Origin: Gammaproteobacteria bacterium
GTDB lineage: Bacteria; Pseudomonadota; Gammaproteobacteria; UBA6429; Thiohalophilaceae
Length of the DNA stretch: 14,131 bases
Assembly (NCBI GenBank): GCA_024641445.1
Contig: JAHEDA010000040.1
Location: 1-14,131 of the forward strand
Direction of reading: 5' to 3'
Part shown: positions 7,076-13,689 of the stretch, piece by piece
How positions within the stretch are numbered: position 1 is the stretch's first letter
Layout of the letters: each line of letters begins with the position of its first letter
Notes under the pieces: generated by a model
Databases searched by the model: none
What the model was told of the DNA's origin: nothing
Seen by the model: the letters and a program-made list of their open reading frames with translations, nothing else
Position numbers and translations under genes: made by a program

Positions 7076-7900
7076 ATGAAGCCAATATTTTCCGTAAGAG
7101 TTCTCCTGCTGTCCTGTCTGTTTAGTCCCTGGTCAGTCCTGCATGCCGTTACCCCAATCCAGTTTGGTTCGGTCGCTATGGATATCCCGGCGGTCATGCA
7201 CAAGCGGCTGACACCCCTGACCAAATATCTCAGTGAGGAACTGGGCCAGCCGGTTGTGCTCAAACTGTCACCCGATATGGCGGGCGCCATCAGCGAGGTG
7301 GTGGCAGGAAATGTCGATATTACCTATCTGACCCCGGTGGCCTATCTCCAGGCCCACGATCAGGGGCATGCCAGATTGGTGGTCAAGACCATGACCAATG
7401 GCATGGGCTTTTTCAAATTGATGATCGTGGTGCGAAGCGACAGCCCAATCAAGACGGTTGCAGACCTGGCGGGTAAGCGCTTCGCCCTCGGCGATAGTGC
7501 AGCCCTGTTGCAGCGTGCTGTCGTAGTGGGAGCCGGAATGCCGTTGGAAAAGCTCGGCGCGTATGATTTTCTTGGGCACTACGACAATATTGTGCGCAGT
7601 GTGCTGCACCATGATTTTGATGCCGGTATCCTTAAGGACACCACCGCCTTCAAGTGGCAGGACAACGGTATTCGCATAATCCATAGTTCGCCGGACCTGC
7701 CACCCTACAACATTACCGCCAGAGGCAATCTCGACCCCAAGGTGTTTAAACGCATTCAGGCGGCCTTTTTGAAGTTAGACGTTAAGAATTCACAACACAA
7801 GGCGGTAATCGATGCCCTGAGCCCCGGTTACTCGGGATTTGCCAAGACCAGTGATAAGGAATATGAGGTGGTAAGGACATTGATCAAGCCATTCAAGTAA
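7076..7900 (+). CDS. PhnD-like periplasmic substrate-binding protein
   Basis: This is a 274-residue exported protein of the phosphate/phosphite/phosphonate-binding (PhnD-like, type-2 periplasmic) family. A signal peptide covers about residues 1-24 (MKPIFSVRVLLLSCLFSPWS then VLHA). The two-lobe pattern is visible: FGSVAM and LTKYLSEELGQPV, then GNVDITYLTPVAYL, then VVRSDSPIKTVADLAGKRFALGD, then HYDNIVRSVLHHDFDAG. The loop that in phosphonate binders usually carries a D-P-x-S-T-S-G-like motif reads GDSAALL here (139-145), so the ligand is probably not a plain phosphonate (inference). A GTG at 7064 in the same frame is possible, but the ATG at 7076 has GTGAG seven bases upstream and gives a standard signal peptide. 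No ABC permease or ATPase is nearby; a hybrid kinase gene starts 25 bases after the stop, which suggests a sensory role rather than transport. Confidence 0.88.
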   Translation: MKPIFSVRVLLLSCLFSPWSVLHAVTPIQFGSVAMDIPAVMHKRLTPLTKYLSEELGQPVVLKLSPDMAGAISEVVAGNVDITYLTPVAYLQAHDQGHARLVVKTMTNGMGFFKLMIVVRSDSPIKTVADLAGKRFALGDSAALLQRAVVVGAGMPLEKLGAYDFLGHYDNIVRSVLHHDFDAGILKDTTAFKWQDNGIRIIHSSPDLPPYNITARGNLDPKVFKRIQAAFLKLDVKNSQHKAVIDALSPGYSGFAKTSDKEYEVVRTLIKPFK

Positions 7901-7925
7901 ACGCTGTCTCATATCACGACAACAC

Positions 7926-10550
7926 ATGAATTCTTCCCCGTCACAGACCAGCTTGAGGTCGTCATGGCTGTTACGTTTTTGGCCAAGGCGGCTGATGGCG
8001 CAATTTATTCTGGTCTTTACCCTGCTCCTGCTCGTCTCCATGGTGGCTTACACCTACCGCGCGGTTAGTGAGGAGGTGGCGTATATCACGAGTAACCTGC
8101 GCACGCAGTCACATGGTCTGGCCAATAATCTTGCCGCTACCGGTGGCTCACTGATCCTCGCACGCGATTACACCGCGATTGAAGAGATGTTGCTGCGGGC
8201 CAGTAGTGCCGAGGGTATTGCCGCGATTCAAATTTCCAACAAACAGGGCAGGCTCTTTGGCTATGCCAAAAAAGATGGGAACAAGGGTATCGTTATTGAT
8301 TACGACACGCTGAAAATTACACCCCCAGGCAGAAATGAACCAAGTCTGCTTGTCGATGAAGATCAGATGCAGGTCTGGCAGCCGATTAACCTGGGAGACC
8401 TTATTGGTTGGGTGAAGATTACCTATGACCTCGGTATGATTCGGGAGATAAAGCAGCGGATCTGGCGCAATAATATGTTTGTTGCATTGGTGATCCTGGT
8501 GCTGGCAGTGTTGATGATTTCACTTGTGTTACGGAAACCACTAGCCGCGATAGATCGCTATACCCGTTTCGCTCATGAGTTGGAGGATGGTAAGGGCAAT
8601 ACCGTGAAGGTCAGCACGTCTTCGAGAGAGCTGCGCTTGCTCGGTGAGGCATTGAATCAGGCCTCCCTGCGTCTGCATACACAGGAAGAAGAAATCAATA
8701 CGGCCATGACCGACCTGGAGCGTCTGGCGGAGTTTCCTGAGCAGAATCCGAACGTCGTCTTATCCCTCTCCGCTGATGGCAATGTGCAGTATATAAATCC
8801 CTTCGGTATAACCTTACTATCGGCAGCAGGGTTTGGGCCAGAAGGTGTACACAAACTTCTACCCCGGGATCACAGTGATATCGTGGCCTACTGCATCAAT
8901 AAACAGGTTACTACCCGTGCGATAGAAACTGATTTCAATGGCAGGATTCTGCTGTGGACCTTTGCGCCGATCAAGAACCAAAAGATCGCCCATTGTTACG
9001 CACACGATATCACCGAGCGTAAGCAGGCTGAGCAGCGGGCGAGTGAGGCCGCGATAGAACAACGCTCTGCCGAGGCCGCCAGTAAGGCCAAGAGTTCATT
9101 CCTGGCCAATATGAGCCATGAGATGCGTACGCCCCTCACTGCTATTATTGGTTTTTCTGAGGCCCTGTTGGACGCCGATCAGGGGATGAGCGATCGTGTC
9201 GATAGCATCAACACGATTATCCGTACCGGTAAGCACCTGTTGCACCTTATCAACGAGATCCTCGATCTATCAAAGATTGAGGCGGGCAAGCTGGAAATTG
9301 AAAACATCGAGGTGGACCTGTTTGACTTGCTGGAGGACGTCTGCTCCGTCGCCAGGGTGCAGGCGCGGGCCAAGTCACTGGGCCTTGAGGTGGACTATGC
9401 CTTCCCGCTACCGAGACTGATACATACTGACCCGGTACGCCTGAAAGAGGTGTTGTTTAATCTTCTTAATAACGCGATCAAATTTACCGCGCAGGGGGTT
9501 ATCCAGCTTAGGGTTGGATTTGATGCCAGCCGCCATCGTTTAATCTTTGGGATAATCGATCAGGGGATTGGCATGACGGCTGAACAGATTGAAAAATTGT
9601 TCAGGCCATTTGTGCAGGCGGATTCCTCCACCACACGTAAATTCGGTGGTACCGGGCTTGGTCTCTATCTCTCACGGCAATTGGTGGAGGGACTGGGAGG
9701 TTCAATTAAGGTAAATAGTACCCCTGGCCGGGGGAGCCGCTTTGATTTTGACATCGATGCGGGTGAACGTGCGGGAAGGAACCTGATTACGGAGCGTGCA
9801 CAGCTGGCGAAGGCGGTCAGCGAGCAAGCCGCATCTACCACCGTACGCTATCGAGGCGAGGTGCTCGTGGTCGAGGACAATCAAGACAATCAACGTCTCA
9901 TCACCCTGTACCTGCGTCGGCTCGGTGCCAGCGTGACCATTGCAGAAAATGGAAAACAGGGTCTGGCTAAGGCCTTGCGCAAACCCTACGACCTGATCCT
10001 GATGGACATGCAGATGCCGGTGATGGATGGTGTCGAGGCAACCCGACTCCTGCGCCGCGATAACTATACCAAGCCCATTTATGCCCTCACGGCCAGCGTG
10101 ATGACGTCGGATATCGAGACCTGTATGAATGCAGGTTGTGATGGTGTGCTGGCCAAGCCCATCGACCGTGAGAAATTTATCCACGTGGTGGCCGGGTACC
10201 TGCAACCCCTGGCTACGACAAACGAGTTGCCGCAGACGATGGAGTCAGCCCTGTTGACAGCTGAGCCGGACCTGGTGGATATCGTCGAGTCGTTTGTGAA
10301 GAAATTGCCAACGATGGTGGCTGCGATCACTGAACTCTGTGACAAGGCCGACTGGCCCGAACTAAAGGAAAAGGTGCACGAGCTAAAGGGTGTCAGTGGC
10401 AATCTCGGTTACATGCATGTGACAAAGCTGATGGAGCAGGTTGAGTTTGCCCTGGCGAAGTCAAGTTACATCGAGGTCAAGGGTATGCTGGTGACGCTCG
10501 GGCAGATGGAACAGGCCATCAAATCCGGTTTCTATCGGCAACGGGCCTGA
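7926..10550 (+). CDS. Hybrid sensor histidine kinase (sensor - HAMP - PAS - HisKA - HATPase - REC - Hpt)
   Basis: This 874-residue inner-membrane kinase carries most of a phosphorelay in one chain. Order: helix 1 (about 25-43), periplasmic sensor (44-182), helix 2 (183-203), HAMP (204-256), PAS (about 268-366, ending AHDITERKQ), HisKA with His398 in NMSHEMRTP, HATPase_c (about 500-613: FNLLNNAIKF, IDQGIGM, GGTGLGL), receiver (645-758: E650/D651, phospho-acceptor D694 in LMDMQMP, T722, K744 in AKP) and Hpt (about 780-868, His818 in VHELKGVSGNLG). All phosphotransfer residues are present. The final response regulator is not in the window. The sensor segment RDYTAIEEMLL...ISNKQGRL parallels the cyclase sensor (YDYHTIQLLLD...VTNKAGHV). 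It follows the binding-protein gene by 25 bases. No Shine-Dalgarno precedes the ATG; an alternative ATG at 7995, behind AAGG, would trim 23 residues and start just before helix 1. Confidence 0.95.
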   Translation: MNSSPSQTSLRSSWLLRFWPRRLMAQFILVFTLLLLVSMVAYTYRAVSEEVAYITSNLRTQSHGLANNLAATGGSLILARDYTAIEEMLLRASSAEGIAAIQISNKQGRLFGYAKKDGNKGIVIDYDTLKITPPGRNEPSLLVDEDQMQVWQPINLGDLIGWVKITYDLGMIREIKQRIWRNNMFVALVILVLAVLMISLVLRKPLAAIDRYTRFAHELEDGKGNTVKVSTSSRELRLLGEALNQASLRLHTQEEEINTAMTDLERLAEFPEQNPNVVLSLSADGNVQYINPFGITLLSAAGFGPEGVHKLLPRDHSDIVAYCINKQVTTRAIETDFNGRILLWTFAPIKNQKIAHCYAHDITERKQAEQRASEAAIEQRSAEAASKAKSSFLANMSHEMRTPLTAIIGFSEALLDADQGMSDRVDSINTIIRTGKHLLHLINEILDLSKIEAGKLEIENIEVDLFDLLEDVCSVARVQARAKSLGLEVDYAFPLPRLIHTDPVRLKEVLFNLLNNAIKFTAQGVIQLRVGFDASRHRLIFGIIDQGIGMTAEQIEKLFRPFVQADSSTTRKFGGTGLGLYLSRQLVEGLGGSIKVNSTPGRGSRFDFDIDAGERAGRNLITERAQLAKAVSEQAASTTVRYRGEVLVVEDNQDNQRLITLYLRRLGASVTIAENGKQGLAKALRKPYDLILMDMQMPVMDGVEATRLLRRDNYTKPIYALTASVMTSDIETCMNAGCDGVLAKPIDREKFIHVVAGYLQPLATTNELPQTMESALLTAEPDLVDIVESFVKKLPTMVAAITELCDKADWPELKEKVHELKGVSGNLGYMHVTKLMEQVEFALAKSSYIEVKGMLVTLGQMEQAIKSGFYRQRA

Positions 10551-10555
10551 TAAAC

Positions 10556-10912
10556 CTAGCGTGGGGTCAGCACCTGACCATCAAACTCGATCCCAGGCCA
10601 ACCAAAGCGCATAAAGGTCCGGATGTTGGCATGGTCGGTGCCCTTGAGATTGCGCAACACCTCCTCCCGATAGTACTTACCGAAACAGGCCAGGGTCTGC
10701 GCCTCATTCAGGTCACACAGGTCCGCAAAGGCGAATATCTTGCATGAGCCTTCATTTTTACCCGCTTCATTGATGACGATGTGCTTACCCTCACCATTGC
10801 TGAAGCGTGTCGGTGTATAGATAAAGTGTGTATCAATCGTGGCGATGACCTGTTCAAAGGTCACGCTGGCGGGGTCGGTTTCCAATTGGCCAAGGAGGCT
10901 ATCTACGTCCAT
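10556..10912 (-). CDS. HopJ-family protein
   Basis: This 118-residue cytoplasmic protein matches the HopJ family from memory along its length. Recognisable segments are FEQVIATIDTHFIYTPTRF (about 19-37), GSCKIFAFADL (55-65), AQTLACFGKYYREEVL (71-86), GTDHANIRTFM (91-101) and the ending F-D-G-Q-V-L-T-P-R. The family takes its name from a Pseudomonas syringae type III effector, but short homologues are common in non-pathogenic Gammaproteobacteria that lack such a system, and no secretion gene is present here; an effector role should not be inferred. Biochemical function is unknown. The gene lies 66 bases downstream of the HD-GYP gene on the same strand, so they may share a transcript, and it converges on the hybrid kinase with a five-base gap. 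The ribosome site is weak. Confidence 0.9.
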   Translation of the reverse strand: MDVDSLLGQLETDPASVTFEQVIATIDTHFIYTPTRFSNGEGKHIVINEAGKNEGSCKIFAFADLCDLNEAQTLACFGKYYREEVLRNLKGTDHANIRTFMRFGWPGIEFDGQVLTPR

Positions 10913-10978
10913 GCGCGCATCTTAACATAGCCACCGGAATTTCCTCATGGGCACGCGGACTGGTTGCCGCCATGGGAT

Positions 10979-12139
10979 CTATAGAAAGGCGGCGAGATCG
11001 ATTTTGTACTGAGCGGGTAGCGCGGCATTAATGATGCGGTCGTTCTTGGCCTTAACCATATCGATATCGTGTGGTCGTTCATAGCGGTCGTATTTGGCGT
11101 TGTAAATAATTCGCAGCTTGGGCCTGAGCATGTCTTCACTGGCCTCAATGACAATCCCTAACAGGCCGGATTCCAGTTCCACCAGTGAGCCCATGGGGTA
11201 GATGCCGAGACAGCGGATGAAGTGCTGGACCAGGTCACGATTGAAATGGCCGGGGCTCCACTCGATGAGTTTCTTCAGGGTCTGGGTCGGCTCCCATGCG
11301 CTCTTATATACGCGCACCGAGGTGAGGGCGTCGTATACATCGACGATGGCGGACATCTGGCCGATGTGACTGATCTGTTCACCGCTGAGTTTGAGTGGAT
11401 AGCCGGTGCCATCCATCCGCTCATGGTGTTGCATGGTGACATCAATGGCGATCTGGCTAAGACCAAGGCCTGCCAGCAGTTCACCACTGTAATCAACATG
11501 CCGCTTCATGACACTGAATTCATCTCCCTCAAGCTTGCCAGGTTTATTCAATACCTTATCGGGCACCAGGGTCTTGCCGATGTCGTGCACGAGTCCGCCG
11601 AGTGCAACCTGGTGGATGGTTTCATCGTCCAGGCCCTGCTCGCGTGCGAAGGTTGTCATGAGCCCGGCGACGCTGACACAGTGCATGAAGGTGTATTCGT
11701 CTTTAGTCTTGATGCGGGTCACGCTGGTGAGAGCGTGGTGATTGCGCATGGCCGACTGCACCATGCGCTCGGCTACCGGTTCGAGGGCGTTGACCTGTAC
11801 TTGCTTGCCGAGGCGCGCGTCCTCCATCATGTTACGAATCACGGTGGTGGCCTCGCGATAGAGGGCACGGGCGCGGTCGACCTCGATACTGGCCTCGACG
11901 CTTGGCGCATAGTTAGCTGCCGTCTCGGTGCTATTGGCATCGGCAATGTCGTCAACGTCACTACCGAGGGCGGTATCGATAAGGGCGTAGCGGATACCAG
12001 CGCTGGCGATTTTCTGAATCACCTGACTATCACTAACGGATATCTTCTTGTTCATGAAGGGGTGCTTATCCCATTCACACTCAAGGTCGTCGATGAACAT
12101 TCCGATGCGCAGTTCGCTAGTGCTGATTTTTTTGATCAT
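10979..12139 (-). CDS. HD-GYP c-di-GMP phosphodiesterase with DUF3391-type N-terminus
   Basis: This 386-residue cytoplasmic enzyme is predicted to hydrolyse c-di-GMP. The N-terminus (MIKKISTSELRIGMFIDDLE...) is the DUF3391-type domain often fused to HD-GYP. The HD-GYP domain (about 145-315) has H153, HDIGK (185-189), H214, HHERMDGTGYP (238-248) and D266-x-x-x-D270, so the metal and substrate residues look complete. The C-terminal tail (about 316-386) contains a beta-rich segment (GSLVELESGLLGIVIEAS). It has no receiver domain, so it is not the direct phosphorelay output of the hybrid kinase. No Shine-Dalgarno is visible before the ATG, and no ATG, GTG or TTG lies in frame for at least 20 codons upstream. 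Together with the nearby diguanylate cyclase it gives the window both making and breaking activities for c-di-GMP. Confidence 0.94.
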   Translation of the reverse strand: MIKKISTSELRIGMFIDDLECEWDKHPFMNKKISVSDSQVIQKIASAGIRYALIDTALGSDVDDIADANSTETAANYAPSVEASIEVDRARALYREATTVIRNMMEDARLGKQVQVNALEPVAERMVQSAMRNHHALTSVTRIKTKDEYTFMHCVSVAGLMTTFAREQGLDDETIHQVALGGLVHDIGKTLVPDKVLNKPGKLEGDEFSVMKRHVDYSGELLAGLGLSQIAIDVTMQHHERMDGTGYPLKLSGEQISHIGQMSAIVDVYDALTSVRVYKSAWEPTQTLKKLIEWSPGHFNRDLVQHFIRCLGIYPMGSLVELESGLLGIVIEASEDMLRPKLRIIYNAKYDRYERPHDIDMVKAKNDRIINAALPAQYKIDLAAFL

Positions 12140-12333
12140 GGCGGCGGGTTTAACGAGGTGGCCAGAGGAGTGTATCGGTCGTTTCGTCCCAAGATTTAGT
12201 AGCAGTCCGGTAGATATCCTGGTGTGACAATTGTTTACACACGCAGGTCGAGGTATTGGCCACGTTAAACAAGTGGTCTCTTAATCACCCACTGATGCAG
12301 CATTTCGCATGCGGTAAAACATGTGATGCCATT

Positions 12334-12783
12334 CTAAAGCCAGCGCCTTACCTTGCCTTGATAGCGCAGGTATTCCTCACCGAATAGTTTGACCAGCTTG
12401 GTCTCTTCGTACGGGCAAAACACGGCGTTGATGACGGAGAAAAATACTACCGCCGCGACGTAATACGGTGCACTCCCCAAGAAGAGTGCAATGCCGAGTA
12501 GCATCATCGTCATCCCCAGGTACATAGGGTTACGCGTCAGGCGGTAAATCCTGCTGGTGATGAGTTGCGAGGTGGTCGCGGTGGGGCAGATCGCCACGCT
12601 GTATTCTCGAAACAGCCACCAGCCCCACATCATGATGCCAAAGCCCACACTACCCAGACCGACCCCGACATAAGGCTGTGCGTACAGAATGGTGGCCAAT
12701 GTCGGCGAGGCGAGGTGCACGAGGCTGGCGATGGCAACCAGCAACATGGCGATACGGGGTGGGCGAAAGTTTAGTAGACGCAT
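12334..12783 (-). CDS. ICMT/PEMT-like integral membrane methyltransferase
   Basis: This 149-residue, roughly four-helix membrane protein belongs to the isoprenylcysteine carboxyl methyltransferase / phospholipid methyltransferase-like group. Helices lie at about 9-29, 40-58, 87-105 and 107-123. The C-terminal signature is clear: YRLTRNPMYLGM (80-91), then P124-Y-E-E127 and LFGEEYLRYQGKVRRWL (133-149), the region that binds S-adenosylmethionine in the family. Bacterial members methylate varied small or lipid substrates; the substrate here is unknown, and protein prenyl-cysteine methylation is unlikely. GGGAG is seven bases before the ATG, and the start lies two bases past the stop of the preceding small gene. 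It is the last gene of the MarR operon. The 194 bases between its end and the HD-GYP gene start show only weak inverted repeats, such as AGTGG/CCACT at 12272-12293. Confidence 0.87.
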   Translation of the reverse strand: MRLLNFRPPRIAMLLVAIASLVHLASPTLATILYAQPYVGVGLGSVGFGIMMWGWWLFREYSVAICPTATTSQLITSRIYRLTRNPMYLGMTMMLLGIALFLGSAPYYVAAVVFFSVINAVFCPYEETKLVKLFGEEYLRYQGKVRRWL

Positions 12784-12785
12784 GT

Positions 12786-13031
12786 TTATTCTCCCACTCC
12801 CTCATGCCGAGGTTTATGCAGGGTGGATCGGCCATTGCTGTGATGGCCGTGGCGCGTAAAGACTGATTTTACAATGACAAGCAGGACCATGGCCGCGAGG
12901 GCGTGCCGGTAGTGTGCGTGTGGCCCATTGAAGAGTTCGGTCAGTACATTCCATGCCCACAGGCCGGCCACGGTGCCAAGTAGCAGGACGAGGGGAATAT
13001 GAAGATAGGGTGTGTAGTGTGTGTGGCGCAT
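12786..13031 (-). CDS. Small histidine-rich two-helix membrane protein
   Basis: This encodes an 81-residue protein that I do not recognise. Two hydrophobic helices (about 9-30 and 44-60) are flanked by histidine-rich ends: MRHTHYTPYLH at the start, PHAHYRH in the loop and RHGHHSNGRSTLHKPRH after helix 2. That is 11 histidines in 81 residues, which hints at metal binding but could be chance. AAGGAG lies seven bases before the ATG and overlaps the stop of the MarR gene, so translation is probably coupled. Its own last codons contain the ribosome site of the methyltransferase gene. Position alone suggests that it works with that enzyme. Confidence 0.8.
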   Translation of the reverse strand: MRHTHYTPYLHIPLVLLLGTVAGLWAWNVLTELFNGPHAHYRHALAAMVLLVIVKSVFTRHGHHSNGRSTLHKPRHEGVGE

Positions 13032-13042
13032 TGGGTATCTCC

Positions 13043-13465
13043 TTAGCTTAAGTTGTGCAGTAAGGTTTCAAGGGTCTGACGAGTCATCTTTTGATCCGTG
13101 TTTGGAATTTTCGCAAAGGCCGCATCGATCAGGGTCTGATCTCGCTGCAAGACCTTTTCGAATAGATTGAAGCCCTTCTTTGTCAGGTGCAGCAGAGGTG
13201 AACGCTTGTGGCGTGGATTGTCCTTGCCGGTCAGCAGGCGCATATCCAATAGATGGTTGACCGTGACCTGGATGTGCTGACGGCTGACTTGGTAACGCTC
13301 GGCGATCTCCGGTACCGACAGGGTCTGCTCTGGGTAGAGAAACTCCAGCACGGCGCGGTCGGCCAGGGTGATGCCGAGGTCGGTGAGGTGTTCCCCACTC
13401 CGCTGCGACATGGCGCGAAACAGGCGACGGATGAGCCAGGTGATCTGGTAGGCATCAGAGTTCAT
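13043..13465 (-). CDS. MarR-family transcriptional regulator
   Basis: This 140-residue winged-helix repressor has the MarR fold. An N-terminal dimer helix (about 5-22), the HTH (about 49-72: LSVPEIAERYQVSRQHIQVTVN), the wing (81-98: KDNPRHKRSPLLHLTKKG) and C-terminal dimer helices are visible. MarR proteins bind palindromic operators as dimers and usually let go when a small ligand or oxidant acts on them; which signal acts here is unknown. There is no cysteine in the protein, so thiol oxidation in the OhrR manner is ruled out. It is the first gene of an operon with a small membrane protein and a membrane methyltransferase. A large perfect inverted repeat overlaps its promoter, so self-repression is strongly suggested. 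The ribosome site is poor. The leader is about 20-25 bases. Confidence 0.93.
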   Translation of the reverse strand: MNSDAYQITWLIRRLFRAMSQRSGEHLTDLGITLADRAVLEFLYPEQTLSVPEIAERYQVSRQHIQVTVNHLLDMRLLTGKDNPRHKRSPLLHLTKKGFNLFEKVLQRDQTLIDAAFAKIPNTDQKMTRQTLETLLHNLS

Positions 13466-13476
13466 TCGAAGGTACC

Positions 13477-13523
13477 ATTGACAAGTTAATTGTCATTATA
13501 GGTATGACAATTAACTTGTCAAT
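13477..13523. promoter_or_regulatory. Double operator: perfect 19-bp inverted repeat upstream of the MarR gene
   Basis: The arm ATTGACAAGTTAATTGTCA (13477-13495) is followed, after nine bases, by its exact reverse complement (13505-13523). Each arm is itself near-palindromic (TGACAA-N5-TTGTCA), so each can take one MarR dimer. Arm centres are 28 bases apart, just over 2.5 helical turns. The site covers the whole promoter of the MarR operon and lies 12 bases before its ATG, as expected for tight self-repression. Assigning MarR as the binder is inference. Confidence 0.85.
13495..13522 (-). promoter_or_regulatory. Near-consensus sigma70 promoter of the MarR operon
   Basis: On the reverse strand a perfect -35 TTGACA (13517-13522) and a perfect -10 TATAAT (13495-13500) are 16 bases apart. 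The -35 lies in one arm of the inverted repeat and the -10 begins in the spacer and runs into the other arm, so a bound repressor would block polymerase. Transcription should start near 13488. Confidence 0.85.
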
Positions 13524-13689
13524 ATGATGGACCCTGTTTTTCAGTCTGGACAGCCTCCAGTTTTGTGAGACGTGGCTTGATCCCGTCACGGTGCGCCAGC
13601 ATGTTAGTGTTTTAAGGCGTTATTGAAGTGCAGCCTGGACTCGCGCAAGCTAGTCTGAGGTTACCCATAACAAAGAAGGTAGGTACGGC

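Noticed and set aside
7268..7684. A 138-codon reverse-strand frame inside the PhnD-like gene
   Set aside because: It is antisense to a well-supported binding-protein gene and its translation has no recognisable pattern.
9702..10205. A 167-codon reverse-strand frame inside the hybrid kinase gene
   Set aside because: It covers the receiver-domain region of the kinase, which is clearly coding on the forward strand; the translation is low in sense and has no motif.
10556..10912. Reading the HopJ-family gene as evidence of a type III secretion effector
   Set aside because: No secretion apparatus, chaperone or hrp-type promoter is seen, and the family is widespread in non-pathogens.
11222..12199. 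A 325-codon open frame on the forward strand
   Set aside because: It lies antisense to the HD-GYP gene, whose reverse-strand protein has every family motif. The forward translation matches nothing I know and has no ribosome site; it is a mirror effect of the codon use of the real gene.
12220..12241. A possible CRP-like site (TGTGA followed by CAATTG and TTTACA)
   Set aside because: The right half does not match TCACA at the required spacing, so only a half-site is present.
12200..12333. A possible attenuator: GTGG at 12273-12276 can pair either with CCAC upstream (12260-12263) or within AGTGG/CCACT (12272-12293)
   Set aside because: The stems are only four to six bases, the better pairing is on the forward strand while both flanking genes are on the reverse strand, and there is no T-run or leader frame.
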